A DNA stretch of 64,000 nt, taken from contig CAJNDS010002102.1 of assembly GCA_905221605.1 (NCBI GenBank), positions 38,501 through 102,500 on the forward strand, written 5' to 3'. The notes below the pieces were generated by a model. The model worked only from the letters and a program-made list of their open reading frames with translations, was not told where the DNA came from and searched no databases. The DNA is from Symbiodinium natans. Taxonomy: Eukaryota > Sar > Dinophyceae > Suessiales > Symbiodiniaceae. Of the stretch, positions 51,482 through 63,722 are shown one piece after another (positions within the stretch are counted from its first letter, which is position 1; every line of letters begins with the position of its first letter). The position numbers and the translations under genes are program-made.

Positions 51482-52286
51482 GGGAAGAACTCCTCAACCC
51501 TCAGCCGCAGCCCCTAAGACCTCAGCCCTTTGACCCCACAGTACACCCCCTTGAACCCAAAAACACGCAACCCCTCAAAGCAAGCCTTTCCCAAATGCCT
51601 TTACGTTAAAATTTGGGAGATGTATGAAGACAAACCTAAACCCTAAACGCTAAGAGCTTAGAGCCTGCAGCGGTAGAAGCCTGCAACACACGACCACGTC
51701 CCGCAAGCTGCTTGCAGTCGTTTAGGCTTTAGGGTTTAGGTTTCAGGTTTCAGGGTCCCCTAAACCCCAAACCCTAAACCTAGACCCTAGACCCTAAACC
51801 GTGTTGGTTTGGGTGATCAAGCCATCTTTGGGGGTCCCCTTCAACGCAACACACAACCCTACACCATCCCGACCCTCAAACCCTCCAACCCCACACCCCT
51901 ACACCCTAAACCCCACACCCTAAACGCAAACCCCAAACATCTCCCTCCCCTACCTCCTTCTCCACTTGACTAAACCCTGGTTAGGATAGCATCAAAATCC
52001 AAGTTCCTATTCCATATTGAGTTTAAGTACCCTTTAAAATGTAAAATGTTACCACTAGGACCCTAAACCCCGAACCCCGAACCCCGAATCCCAAACCCTA
52101 AACCCCAAACCCTACACCCTTCTCCACTTGTGCAGACTGCGCCTCGCCCCGCTTGCGCTTGTAGATCACCCCGGCAAGATCGGCCAGGGCCCGTACCTAA
52201 TGGCTACCCCTGGAGCTAGGGGGTTTAGGGTTTAGGGTTTAGGGTTGAGGGTTGAGGGTTTAGGGTTAGGGTTTAGGGTTTAGGGT

Positions 52287-52431
52287 TACTTGGAGGTTCA
52301 GGGTACTTATTAACCAGTGAGAACTGTACTTCTAATCCACTTTTGAGCCACTCAAGTGCCCTAATATGGTTATAAGTACAACTTTTAGTACAGTTATAAT
52401 TGGTTTATAGGTACCATGAACCTCCAAGTAC
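52287..52431. mobile_element. TIR element, family D
   Basis: 145 bp. TACTTGGAGGTTCAGGGTAC pairs with GGTACCATGAACCTCCAAGT at the other end. Interior CCCTAATATGGTTATAAGTA is shared with the copy at 38235. Confidence 0.8.
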
Positions 52432-54261
52432 CCCTGGAGCCCTCAGGCTATGGGGGGTTTAGGGTTTAGGGTTTGGGGTTTGGGGTTTAGAGTTTAGGGT
52501 TTGGGGGTTCGGAGTTTAGGGTTTAGGGTTTAGGGTAGCTACCCAGACCCCTGGGAGGATCCATGAAAGTGGAACCCCCAAAATGGTACCCCATGGTACA
52601 AGTGGGTCATCCTGACGAACCCTTACAGGGATCTACTTTTTGGATCCTCCAAGGTCTCGGGGTATACTAGTGTTCAAAGAGGTTTTGCAGGGTTTGCAGG
52701 GTTTATGGGGTTTATAGGGTTTAGGGTTATAGGCTTTATGAGGTTTAGGGTTTGTAGTAACAGCATACCCTAATCGTATCCTGGACCGTAGGCCCTGCAA
52801 ACCCTGAGAACACAAAGCTACTTCTTTGGTAGGCTCCCGAAGAATCCTACTTTTTTGTAGGTTTTGGATTCTCAAACCCTAAACCCTAAACCAAGGTAAC
52901 CAGCCTAAGAGGCCCCTGGGGTGATGGCAAGAGTTCCGGAGCCGTCAAACGTGGGAAGGGTCTGGACGGCTTCCTCCCAGGCGTTTGGGGTGTTTAGGGT
53001 TTAGGGTTTAGGGTTGAGGGTTGAGGGTTTAGGGCTTAGGGTTTAGGGTTTAGGGAGCAAGTTCTTGTAGGTTTAGCACGTATTGAGGTAGGATCAGAGG
53101 TTTGGAAAGAATCGGATCTTGGGCATGGTGCAGGTTCTGAAACTGCTGGATTCAGGGGGTTTGGGGTTTAGGGTTTACAGCTGGGGGTTTAGGGTTTAGG
53201 GTTTTGGGTTTAGGGTTTAGAGTTTAGGTTAATTCGGGTTGCTTAAGATTAGGATACCGTCTGAAGAGTCTTGTTTCCCGGAGGATTTCGGGTTGGGTTG
53301 GGCTGTCATGACGCAGACGCCCCGTTCTCATCATATCCCATCCCAGCCCCGCCATCTATGTCTAAGCAACCACCTAAAGAAAAGGTTTCGGAATAATTAG
53401 ACTTGCTTTGAATCCACAGGCCTATACTTTGAAGAGGGAAAGTCACCCCTCCCTTTTGCACAGGCCTAGGATTGGCAAAAGCATACCATATCTACAATCG
53501 GTCGAAATTTCCCACGTGAAGATTACTGGTGACTTTTGGGCTATAATGCAGCGTAATTTCAAGCATGAACTACCGTTTTTTATAACAAGCATATTTCTAC
53601 GGAACTATATCCCAGTCAATTTGTACTTATTGGGCCTTGGAGGGTACACATGCGCACAACACAGTTTCCAGCATACTACAAAAAGTTGGAACATCATCCT
53701 CATACTCCAAAGGGTATACTAAAGGGAATCCCAGCTCCAATCATCCTAAAGCCTTAAACCACGTTCCAACTTTCTAGAGTCTACTGTACTCCTTGAAAGC
53801 CAAGAGAGGCCTTCGGACAAACCCCTCAACCCTAAACCCTAAACCCTAAACCCTAAACCCTACGCAGAAAAGAGGTCCGGCCTTGAGCTGGGCGTGCAGG
53901 GCGAGAACGGACTCCTCCTGGAGGGGCAGATGAGGGTTTAGGGTTTAGGGTTTAGGGTTTAGGATTTAGGGTTTGGGGTTTTGGGTTTGGGGTTTGGGGT
54001 TTGGGGTTTAGGGTCCCCCGAACCTGCATGAATCCTACAGAACCAGCCCTAGATTCCTAAACAAAATCCTAAACCCTAAACCCTAAACCCGAAACCCACA
54101 ACCCCCCCGGCCCTGCTTTTGGCTGGGGGACAGCCCCTAAACCACTCAACGCGAATTGTCCTAAATCGCTATGGGGATTTAGACCCTCCGCACCACGCAC
54201 CAACTCCCAAAGCCTCAAATCGCTGGAACCTGCTGTCTCTCTGTCTCTGTGTGTGTGTACA

Positions 54262-54365
54262 CTAGGCCCCAAAAGTAACCCAGGAATAAGAAGGGTGTCC
54301 TTTTTGGTCTAAAGGGAACCTAAACCCTTTAAAAAAGGGGAATAAGGACCTACTCTGGGTTCTAG
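54262..54365. mobile_element. Short TIR element, family A, diverged copy
   Basis: CTAGGCCCC to GGGTTCTAG with shared interior (AAGGGTGTCCTTTTT, GGGGAATAAGG); flanked by TACA on both sides. Confidence 0.75.
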
Positions 54366-54496
54366 TACAGGTATTTCCCAAAATGGGGGGGGGGTACCCC
54401 TTCTTTACCCCAAATATGACTAAAGACCCCCAAAAAGGGTATCCCTATTTTCGGAAACCCCGATATCCCATAGCCCTAAACCCTACTAAACCCTAA

Positions 54497-55400
54497 ACTC
54501 AGGGCCTAGGCCGCCCCCCTACAGAGGGGGGGCGGCGCTTAAGCCCTTCGACCTCTATGGCGAAAGTCGACCCAGGTCGCTGCCCGCCTCCTGCAGCCAG
54601 GGGGTCGGTAGCACCCACGATGGGCCCGGTACCGGAGCAGGTTCTCCCGGGGACCAGTACTGGTCCCCTTGAAAGTAAAAACCCGAAACCCCAAGCCCTT
54701 CACCCTGGGCGTGGCTGGCCGTACCCCAAGGCCCCCAGGCCAGGAGGACCCGGACCCCTCACCGCAGCGTGTCCAGGGACCAGGGGGCCTCAGGGCAGGC
54801 CAGGCAGGACGGGTGCTCAAAAAGGCTTTTTTGCCTGCCGCTCACCCCCTCGCTCCCCCGAGCCCCCCCTGGCGCCCCCTGACCCCCCCTGGCCCCCCCT
54901 GGCCCCCCCTGGCCCCCCCTGGCCCCCCCCCCCCTGCCCCCCCTGTCCTGGGCCGCCCCTGGGCCCTGACCCCCCCTGCCCCCCTGGCCCCCCACCCCCT
55001 GGCCCCCCTGGCCCCCCCCCCCCGGCCCCCCCTGGCCCCCCTTGCCCCCCCTCCCTGACCCCCCTGACGCCCTCTGGCCCCCCTTCCTTCCTGGCCCCCT
55101 GATTCATTTTGAGTCTCCTGACGCTGGCCTGGCCTGCCCTGGTCCCCCCCTGACCCTGGCCCTGGCCTTCGGACCTGGCCTTGGGGAAAGGTTTTTTTGA
55201 AAGTAAGCGATTGCCATGAGTTTAGGCCTAAACCCGAAAAGGAATAGGTTTGGGTGGTTTTGCCGCCTTGGACGGCGTGGGGTGGGAGAAAAGTTGTTGA
55301 TGGCCCTCCAAAATCGGGCCAGAGCTGCTCTGCGCATTTGACGAGGCATTCGAGCCGCTGCTGCATCCTAACCTTCACAGCATCTACGCCCTTTTACAGC
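54497..55400. repeat. Segmental duplication, copy 2, split by a C-rich minisatellite
   Basis: 54497-54602 and 55280-55400 match the two parts at 32340-32634 in the same order; about 680 bp including the minisatellite lie between. Confidence 0.75.
54836..55150. repeat. C-rich minisatellite (CCCCCCTGGC type)
   Basis: About 30 copies of a 9-10 bp unit, CCCCCCTGG(C), with variants. Long Pro-rich and Gly-rich ORFs on the two strands are by-products. A related tract lies at 62,508-62,690. Confidence 0.9.
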
Positions 55401-55401
55401 A

Positions 55402-55462
55402 AACCCTAAACCCTAAACCCTAAACCCTAAACCCTAAACCCTAAACCCTAAACCCTAAACCC
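55402..55462. repeat. CCCTAAA array
   Basis: About nine units. Confidence 0.95.
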
Positions 55463-57587
55463 CAAATCCCCCAAATCCCCCAAATCCCCTAAATATGTAA
55501 GAATACCAACCCAATTTCTTGAGGTTGACGCTGTGCTGCCGCCCACCGCGACTCCTTGAGGAAGTCTGGTCTCGGCTCCACCTGCACAAGCTGGCTGGGT
55601 CTGATGGGTTTAGGGTTTAGGGTTTAGGGTTTAGGGTTTAGGGTTTAGGGTTCAGGGTTCAGGGTTCAAAGTTTAGGTTTCATGGGGGGGGGGGGGGGGG
55701 GAAGTTTTAAGGGCCTAAGGGTTTGGGCTTGCGGGGTGCGCATTAGTATGTGGTTAGGGCTGCTAGAATAAAGCGTGCAGGTACGTATGGTCAGTTCTCA
55801 AAGTTCGGGTCCATTTTTGGATACCCTAGACAGGAGGGGCCACCATATAATAAAGACCCCCAAAAAAACCATAATCTAGGGAAGTCAGTATATGCGGGTT
55901 TACGAAAATCAGTGACCCCTAACATAGACCCCAAATAGTAGGATCCCCTTTTAAGAAGGACCCCCAATAAGGTACCCGAAATTTCGGAAACCTCCATATG
56001 GGGGTTTCCGAAAAAAAGGGTACCCTGTTGGGGGTTCCTATAATACGGATTATACTATTTTTGTGTATATTCAGGGTACCCATATTGGGGCACAACCCAT
56101 ATAGTGAGTTCTGTAAAATACGGTCCCTTAAAGTGATCATGAGTGTTATGGTAAGGCGGCCCCTCTTTTTTTAAGGGTACCCAAAGAGGGACCATACTTT
56201 AGAGAACTTTTGGGTTTAGGGTTTAGGGTTTAGGGTTTAGGATTCTCACCATATATGTACAGTGACCAGGTAAAACTACAGCTCCCTCTGCTGGTACTGA
56301 CGCTGGCGGTCCCCGAATCCTCTCTCAGGGGCTTTAGGGTTTAGGGTTGGTTTAGGGTTCAGGGTTTAGGGTTTAGGGTTGTAGGATTGTAGGGTTTGCA
56401 CAGGGTTCGGGGCTCCACTTGCCGGAAGAGTCCGCAATTCCAAATTGTTTTTTGTTGAGGGTTTTGAAGGTTAGGGTGATGCGGTCTTTTGCATACTGAC
56501 TTGCAGGGCTGCAAACCCTACACCCTAAACCCTTAACCCTAAACCCTAAACCCGTCGACGTCGCGCGCGAATGCCTTGGCGAGCTGTGCTGCAAGCGCTG
56601 ACACGGCCTTGGCCGAGTCCACCTGTGGCTTATAGGGTTCAGGTCCGTAGGGTTTAGGGTCTAGGGTCTAGGGTCTAGGGTCTAGGGTTTAGGGTTTAGG
56701 GTTTAGGGTCCAGGTCTGTAGGGTTTAGGGTTATAAGGGGGGCATAAGGTGGGTATAAGGGGGGTATCAAGGGGGGGGGGGGGGTTAGGGTGCGCAACGC
56801 TGAACTCTTTCAGGGCATGAGGGTAGAAGGGCTGTAGGCTGGCTTTGTAGTTTAAAAACCGAGGTGTTGTCGCTGGCGGGTGAAACCCTCCATCTCAGTG
56901 TTCAAGGCTGAGGTTGATCTCAAAACCATGAGAGTGGAACAGGGGCGCCCCCCAAAAGGGCCCATAAATTCCCGCATGTAGCAATAGAACACGGGCGTGA
57001 AGGTGGGGACCAAAAGAAACCACAGGGAGCCGGTGGGCGCATTAGGGTGTCGAAGGGTCATTGAGTTACCTCCCCCCAGAACTGACGTCGTCCAGCATGT
57101 CGCTAAGAGTTGAGCGTTCAGGTGTTTCAGGCATGAACGTATATAGGAAGTGTCCGGTATGAACTTTACTTGTATGAACCCTAAACCCCAAAACCCCAAA
57201 CCCTAAACCATAATAGGGTTTAGGGTTCAGGGTTCAGGGCTTAGAAGGGCTATGGAACACTGCGCTGCTGCCCCCATGCCTTGTCTGCCCGCGAGACCTG
57301 CACTCAGTACGGGTTCGGCACCTAAACCATACATAAACCATATGAAAGCCACAATGCCATACTCGATATTACTACCAATATCGTATCTAATGTTAAATGA
57401 GTTATATTACATATAGATTTATGTTTACTCATCTATAGAGAGAAAGAGAGAGTGGAGCGCTAGCAGGGGAGGACTCTCTCAATTCATGCTGCGCGGGCGC
57501 TTCTAGTGCCAGGACACTTAATCATCGAGACACCCTATAAAGCCTAAAGCCTAAGCCCTCAACCCTGAACGCCATAAACACCAAACC

Positions 57588-57688
57588 TTGGGATGTTCCC
57601 CCTTATACTAACAGTCCTCAATGGGTCAATGGGATTATAGTGCCCCTAATCCCTTTAAGGACTGCTAGTATAAGGGGGAACATCCCAA
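57588..57688. mobile_element. Short TIR element, family B, best copy
   Basis: 101 bp. About 31-bp inverted repeats start TTGGGATGTTCCCCCTTATA and continue to CAGTCCT, with one mismatch. ACC lies on both sides as a possible 3-bp duplication. Confidence 0.8.
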
Positions 57689-57812
57689 ACCAACAAACCC
57701 CGCCGAATACCGCCAAATTTCTCCCTCCCAAGGGTGTGCCACTTAGTGGTACCTTCATTCCCTCTCGGGAGGACCATAACACTCTTTACAGACCCTACCT
57801 GATGCCAAAACT

Positions 57813-57977
57813 TACTGTTGGTTACTAGGGAATGACGGAATGAGGTACCCTACATCCCCCTACAAATACCCTTTAAGGGATTATATAGGGTACCTACATC
57901 CCCCTATATATATATATATACTCTTTGAGGGATTTTCTAGGGTACCTTACTCCCTCATTCTCTACTAACCAACAGTA
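57813..57977. mobile_element. 165-bp element with long imperfect TIRs
   Basis: TACTGTTGGTTACTAGGGAA and the right end TTCTCTACTAACCAACAGTA pair, extending through GGTACCCTA / TAGGGTACC. The interior has two CTACATCCCCCTA words and a TA run. Confidence 0.7.
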
Positions 57978-58066
57978 TGACAAAATGGGACAAACCGGGC
58001 ATCCGGGAAATGGTCGGAAGCTAGTGCCTTGGGGGAGATTTGAGTCGAGGACTTAGCTGGTTTAGG

Positions 58067-58212
58067 GTTGGTTTAGGGTTTAGGGTTTGGGGTTTAGGGT
58101 TTGGGGTTTAGGGTTTAGGGTTTAGGGTTTAGGGTTTAGGGCTTAGGGTTTAGGGTTTAGGGTTCGGGGTTTAGGGTTTAGGGTTCAGGGTTTAGGGTTT
58201 AGGGTTTAGGGC
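58067..58212. repeat. TTTAGGG array
   Basis: About 20 units with TTTGGGG, TTCAGGG and CTTAGGG variants. Confidence 0.95.
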
Positions 58213-58952
58213 AGGCCTAAGCCCTAAACCCGAAACCCTAGAGGTTGAACGGCCTCAGGGCCTACAGTTGGGGGGGGTAACCCGAGAATCATCGCACTGA
58301 AACATCGACAAATCAGAGCAAACCCCACAAACCCTCAACCTCTTAAACGCTAAACACCCTAGACCCTAAAGCCCTAAGCCGGAAAAAATATGAACAACCC
58401 TAAACCCTAAACCCTAAACCCTAAAAACGCAATTTTGGGGGAGGGGTCTGCTGCGCCTAGATGGTGTTGAGGTCCATGGGATTCGTAGTGAATTCGGGAA
58501 TTGGGTACCGAACCAAAGCCTTTCAAAGGATACCGTTTTAGTCATATAGGGGACAGAGGGCAACTAGCGCCTTAAACCCTAAACCCCTACTAAACCGTAA
58601 ATCCTAAACCCTTAGAAAACCCTAAACCCTAAACCCTAAATCCTAAACCCTAAACCCTAAACCCAAAACCCAGCACCTTGAACCCACAAAGAACCAATAA
58701 CCTTGAGCTCCGCGCACTCTCTGCGAAGGCACCGGCCAGCTCGGCGCAAATCTCGCTCCGGTAGCGCTGGACGCCGCCGGAGGTCGTGGGACAAAGCCTT
58801 TTTTGTGTGTTTGGGGTTGAGGGTGGAGGGTTTAGGGTTTAGGGTTTAGGGTTTAGGGTTTGGGGTTTAGGGTTTGGGGTTGAGGGTTTCGGGTTTAGGG
58901 TTTGGGGCACTAGAGCACTGTGGCCATTTGACGGTCTGCTTTGTCTGTACCC

Positions 58953-59056
58953 CTGCTACTGCTACTGCTACTGCTACTGCTACTGCTACTGCTACTGCTA
59001 CTGCTACTGCTACTGCTACTGCTAATGCTGCTGCTACTGCTACTGCTACTGCTACT
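58953..59056. repeat. CTGCTA hexamer microsatellite
   Basis: About 16 units, with one AATGCTGCTG interruption. Poly(Ala-Thr) and poly-Ser ORFs here are artefacts of the repeat. Confidence 0.95.
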
Positions 59057-59756
59057 CCTGACGTGACGACTACTACTACGACTTTGGCTAGTCTGATAAG
59101 GCCAATTACAAACCACAACGAAAAGGAATGGTTCCTTGTTACCTGTTGTGCTGACAGCTTTTGTTTGAGGAGGGGGGCGGGGGGGGTGGGGTGGGGTGGG
59201 GGGGGTGGGGTGGGGTGGGGCCGCAGGGTTCCGACAACCCTAAAACAAAACCCTGCCTTGTTTATTACACAACAGCTTGCACTGTTGGTGGGTTAGCCGA
59301 TGCAGGTGGCATCAGCTGGAACGCGAGCTGGGCCACTGGGTCCGCCTGCCTGCTGCCAAATGCTAAACCATACCTTGGACAACCTGCAACTGATAAATAC
59401 ATGTACAAGTACAATATATTTCATGGAGATGACAGAAATATCAGGATGCAGATATAGAGGAAGATATCTTTTCATATATATATATATACACACATAGATA
59501 GTACGTAGCTTTAGCTGTAAACATAGATAGCAAGGAGCAGAATAGTAGACCAGAGTTTCACAGAATAGAACTTGATCTGGAAGAGTCCAAGAACCTAATT
59601 GAACCCTACCCTACACCCTAAATGCCAAATTCGAGAAACCTAGATGTTGAGCGCACCAGGACAGGCTAGGTGCATGTCTAGTACCTCAACGGTGATATAT
59701 AACTCTACCGCCAATCCAAAGCCACCAGTGTAGGATACATCATAACCTTTTTAGGG

Positions 59757-59859
59757 TACTACTATTGCGATTACTATTGCGACTACTCTTACTATAATAT
59801 AACTACTACTATTACTATTACTTTTACTATTACTATCACTATCACTATCACTACTCCTT

Positions 59860-59921
<62 letters not shown>

Positions 59922-59931
59922 GCTGCTACTG

Positions 59932-59989
<58 letters not shown>

Positions 59990-60023
59990 GACTACTACAA
60001 CAACAACAACAACAACAACAACA

Positions 60024-60065
<42 letters not shown>

Positions 60066-60184
60066 GCTACTTTTATTACTATTACCATGTACTATGTCAA
60101 TTACTTTTACTAGTACGAATATTTACTATCTACTATTACTATTACTAGTATTATTACTATTACTATTACTATTACTATTACTAT
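59757..60184. repeat. ACT trinucleotide microsatellite
   Basis: Long ACT/ATT runs with a short ACA block near 60,000-60,022. A poly-valine ORF on the minus strand is an artefact. Confidence 0.95.
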
Positions 60185-60590
60185 GAATACTTATTACAAA
60201 TATCAGAAATGGGAAGCAGGTGGCAACTCTTGAAACGACACGCTGACTTTGACGTGAATCGCGAATCACGCTGTTTCAGCACCTGACTGCCATTAACAGG
60301 TGGAATGCGCAACTTAGGGGTTAGGGTTCAGGGGTACTGGGTCGTCAGGCAAGCTCCACTCAAGTCCTAGACCCCAGGCCCTAAGCCCCAATACCCCGAA
60401 AGCCCCTTGAGTCTTTCAAGCATGTAGAGGGAAACCCTAGACCCCGAAAAGAACTGAAGTCCGTAGAATAGGATCTAGGGCATAAGGATATTTAGGGTAT
60501 TCGGTAGGAAAATTGTTTAGGTTAAGCAATCCTGTCGTAGTGGTTGAGGGCTTAAGGACTAATATAGGTGTGCCTTAGTAGCTAGAATAG

Positions 60591-60598
60591 GGTGTGTG

Positions 60599-60630
<32 letters not shown>

Positions 60631-60696
60631 TGTGTGCGTGCGTGCGTGCGTGCGTGGGTGTGTGTGTGGGTTTTTTTTTTTTTTTGGGGGGGGGGA
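60591..60696. repeat. GT and GTGC microsatellite, poly-T, poly-G
   Basis: GT run, then GTGC tetramers, then about 16 T and about 11 G. Confidence 0.95.
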
Positions 60697-62111
60697 GTTT
60701 GTTTTGGTATAGCTCTACAGGGGGCCATGAAGTATGCCTAAACCCTAAACCCTAAACCCTCAACCCTCAACTCTCAACCCTAAACCCTAAACCCTAAACC
60801 CTCTATTCGACCCTGTAGGGAGTCTAGTCAGACGCCTAGAGGAATGGAGTGCCAAGTGCTGTCTCACACATGGCCACTGGGCATTCGCGCAACCAAGGCA
60901 GGAGACCGACCGGTAGAAACGTTGCCATGCAGTTGGTGGGCGTTTGCTTTTGTTACTAAACCCTAAACCCTAAACCCTAAACCCCAAACCCCTAAAACCC
61001 TAAACCTCAAAACCCCTAATCCAGTGCTGATGTTGAGAAGTCATGGCAAGCTCTACAGTGGACTCAACAGTAGCTCACTTTGAGCTGTCATGCAAAACCT
61101 TAAATGTTTCTGACACTCACACACATGAGATGCGAGCACATCTGTGCTGAGATTCCGTGGCATCGGCACTTTGTGCAGCACGTTTTGCTGCCTGCGCCAG
61201 ATAGCTCGTTCTTAGATTCGCAAGGGCCGTCCGCACATCCTCAGACTTTACATACTCCAGTTGCATCAAGGGTACCTTGCAACTCCCCTATGGAACCCTT
61301 GGGTTTGGGGACACCCGTTTTATAGAGTCTTAGCCCCAAACCCTGTTTTCCAGTGGCTGCTTGAGACATGCACCCGAAAGCCTCACTAAGACCCTGAGTC
61401 CTAAACCCGAAGCCCTGCATCCCCTAAGCCCGAAACCCTAAACACCACAGTATCAGCCCTAAACCCCACAGCATTAAGCTCTAAACCCTAAACGCCACAG
61501 CATTAAGCTCTAAACCCTGAACCCAAGAACCTGCTCCCTTGACGTGCGGACCAGCCGTCAGAAACAGGAAAAAAATAGAGTTGGGCCTCGGGAACGTCGG
61601 GAACTTGACCCCACTGCAGCCCCTTCTCCCGTGGGGTAGGGCTCGGTTGGCCATTAGCCCTAAACCCTAAACCCTAAACCCTAAACCCGAAACCCTAAAC
61701 CCTGAAACCTGGGAAGAAAAAGACACGTGCAATGTTGTGTTTGACGGGGTTTGTAGAGGAAGGACACTGCGGGTCCCACATTCTAAACCCTAAATCCTAA
61801 ACCCTAAACCCGAATTAAACCCTAAACCCTAAACCCTAAACCCACATTATACAATACGGGCAAAGTTTGTTGCCAAATCACCCCAGGGAGGGAGAATCGG
61901 GTGGAGGTAGTTCACTGCACTGCGGTTGCTTTCACGTCTTAGCTTTGAAGGTAGAAAAGGGGCCTTAATAATTGGAACAGGGTTTTCGGGGTTATTGTAG
62001 TACATTCAAAGGGACCATAAGGGAAGACTATTTGAAATTATTCCGGACCCCTATATCGGCTGTCCCCGAAAGTCCGGAACCCTGCTGGAAGGCTCATGCG
62101 TAGTTATCCAG

Positions 62112-62212
62112 TAAACCCTAAACCCTAAACCCTAAACCCTAAACCCTAAACCCTAAACCCTAAACCCTAAACCCTAAACCCTAAACCCTAAACCCTAAAC
62201 CCTAAACCCTAA
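62112..62212. repeat. CCCTAAA array
   Basis: About 14 perfect units. Confidence 0.95.
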
Positions 62213-62507
62213 ATTCCCACCCGGCCTGCTTAGGCCGTACCCACCCTTTTCTAGGGTGCCTGGACCCAGAAGATACCCGGCAGTGATGAACACCTTCACT
62301 GGATAAACAATGGGTGGAGCCATTGGAGAATGGTCAAATTCAGCCCCTTGGGCTGAGCCTTGCTTTAGGACCACTCAAGTGGTGCCTTATATTTACAAGG
62401 GGAACCCCCAAGATCCTCCTCTTGATGAGAATACCCTAAAGCCAAGGGCAAAAGCCTTCGGTGGTGGTTTCCCTGGGGGGGTACCCCCTGGAGCCCAAAA
62501 AAGGGTG

Positions 62508-62690
62508 TCTGCCCCCCTAGCCCCCCCCGCCCCCCCCCCCGAACCCCCCCTGTGGCACCCTCTGGCCGGGCCCCCTCTGACCTGGGCCCGCCCTGGCCCC
62601 CCCTGCTCCTCGGTCCCTGGCCTCAGCCCCCCTCCCTGACCCTCCCTCTGGCCCCTGCCAACCCCCCCTTGGCCCCCCTGGCCCGCATGA
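62508..62690. repeat. C-rich minisatellite
   Basis: GGCCCCCCCTG-type units like those at 54,836-55,150. Preceded by a run of CCCC tracts. Confidence 0.85.
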
Positions 62691-63170
62691 GCTGAAGCAG
62701 GAAGAGTTTGAAGCAATGGTGGGAATTGAGGGCGACAGCCCTAAACCCTAAAAGGTAGTGGTTTGGGTGGTGGCCTGTGAAAGCTCACAGCGGGTGGGGA
62801 GAAAGAACCCAGCACCAATGAAATTGTTGGATTACATTGAAAACAGATGCCTTCGCGTGACATGCCGCCCCCCCACACCCCCTGGGTGTGTAGGGGCGCC
62901 ATTTACACATGGTACTTACTGCCGCTGCGCGGCGAGACGCCCTAAACCCTAAACCCTAAACCCTAAACCTTGGGTTTAAGCGGATCTCGTGTAGGATAAA
63001 CGGGGTTATCAGTACTACCCTAGACCCCACACCCCAGGGCTGGAACCCTAAACCCTTACATCCCTAAACCCTGACCCTAAACCCGGACCCTTACATCCCT
63101 AAGATACATCCATAAGTCGAATTCTCAACCTTTTCCCCACCTGAAAGAGCCCTTACACCCCTAAGGTCTA

Positions 63171-63312
63171 CCCTAAACCCTAAACCCTAAACCCTAAACC
63201 CTAAACCCTAAGCCCTAAGCCCTAAACCCTAAAACCTAAACCCTAAACCCTAAACCCTAAACCCTAAACCCTAAACCCTAACCCTAAACCCTAAACCTCA
63301 AACCCTAAACCC
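63171..63312. repeat. CCCTAAA array
   Basis: About 19 units with a few variants. Confidence 0.95.
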
Positions 63313-63644
63313 CTTTCCCCACCTGAAAGGACTGTCACTGATTTCTGTCACAATTAGTTTTGCACGCCCAGGATTTGGGGGCAGTCGCCCGCCAGGGTAC
63401 CATCTCCGTGCCGGTTTAGGGTTTAGGGTTAAGGGTTTGGGGTTCAGGGTTTAGGGTTTAGGGTTCTGTGGAGGGTTTAGAGCTAGGATTCCGAGCATGG
63501 GCCCTCAATGCGGGTCCCTTGTTATATAACCCTTATTATACACTATACAGACAAGGGTCTGTACCTCGGATCTCTATAAACAAGGCTAAGGAATCATGCT
63601 ACGGGGCCCATGGTTCAAAGCTTAGATTCGGGCTGAGGGCTTGA

Positions 63645-63722
63645 AACCCTAAACCCTAAACCCTAAACCCTAAACCCTAAACCCTAAACCCTAAACCCTA
63701 AACCCTAAACCCTAAACCCTTT
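63645..63722. repeat. CCCTAAA array
   Basis: About 11 perfect units. Confidence 0.95.

Noticed and set aside
53408-53722. 104-residue ORF outside repeats
   Set aside because: Composition is tolerable, but there is no motif, promoter or neighbour to support it; such a length is expected by chance in 42 kb.
54557-55107. Long Pro-rich and Gly-rich ORFs on both strands
   Set aside because: They arise from the C-rich minisatellite read in several frames; there is no domain and no codon structure.
58867-60088. Poly-Val, poly-Ala and poly-Ser ORFs
   Set aside because: Pure products of CTGCTA and ACT microsatellites.
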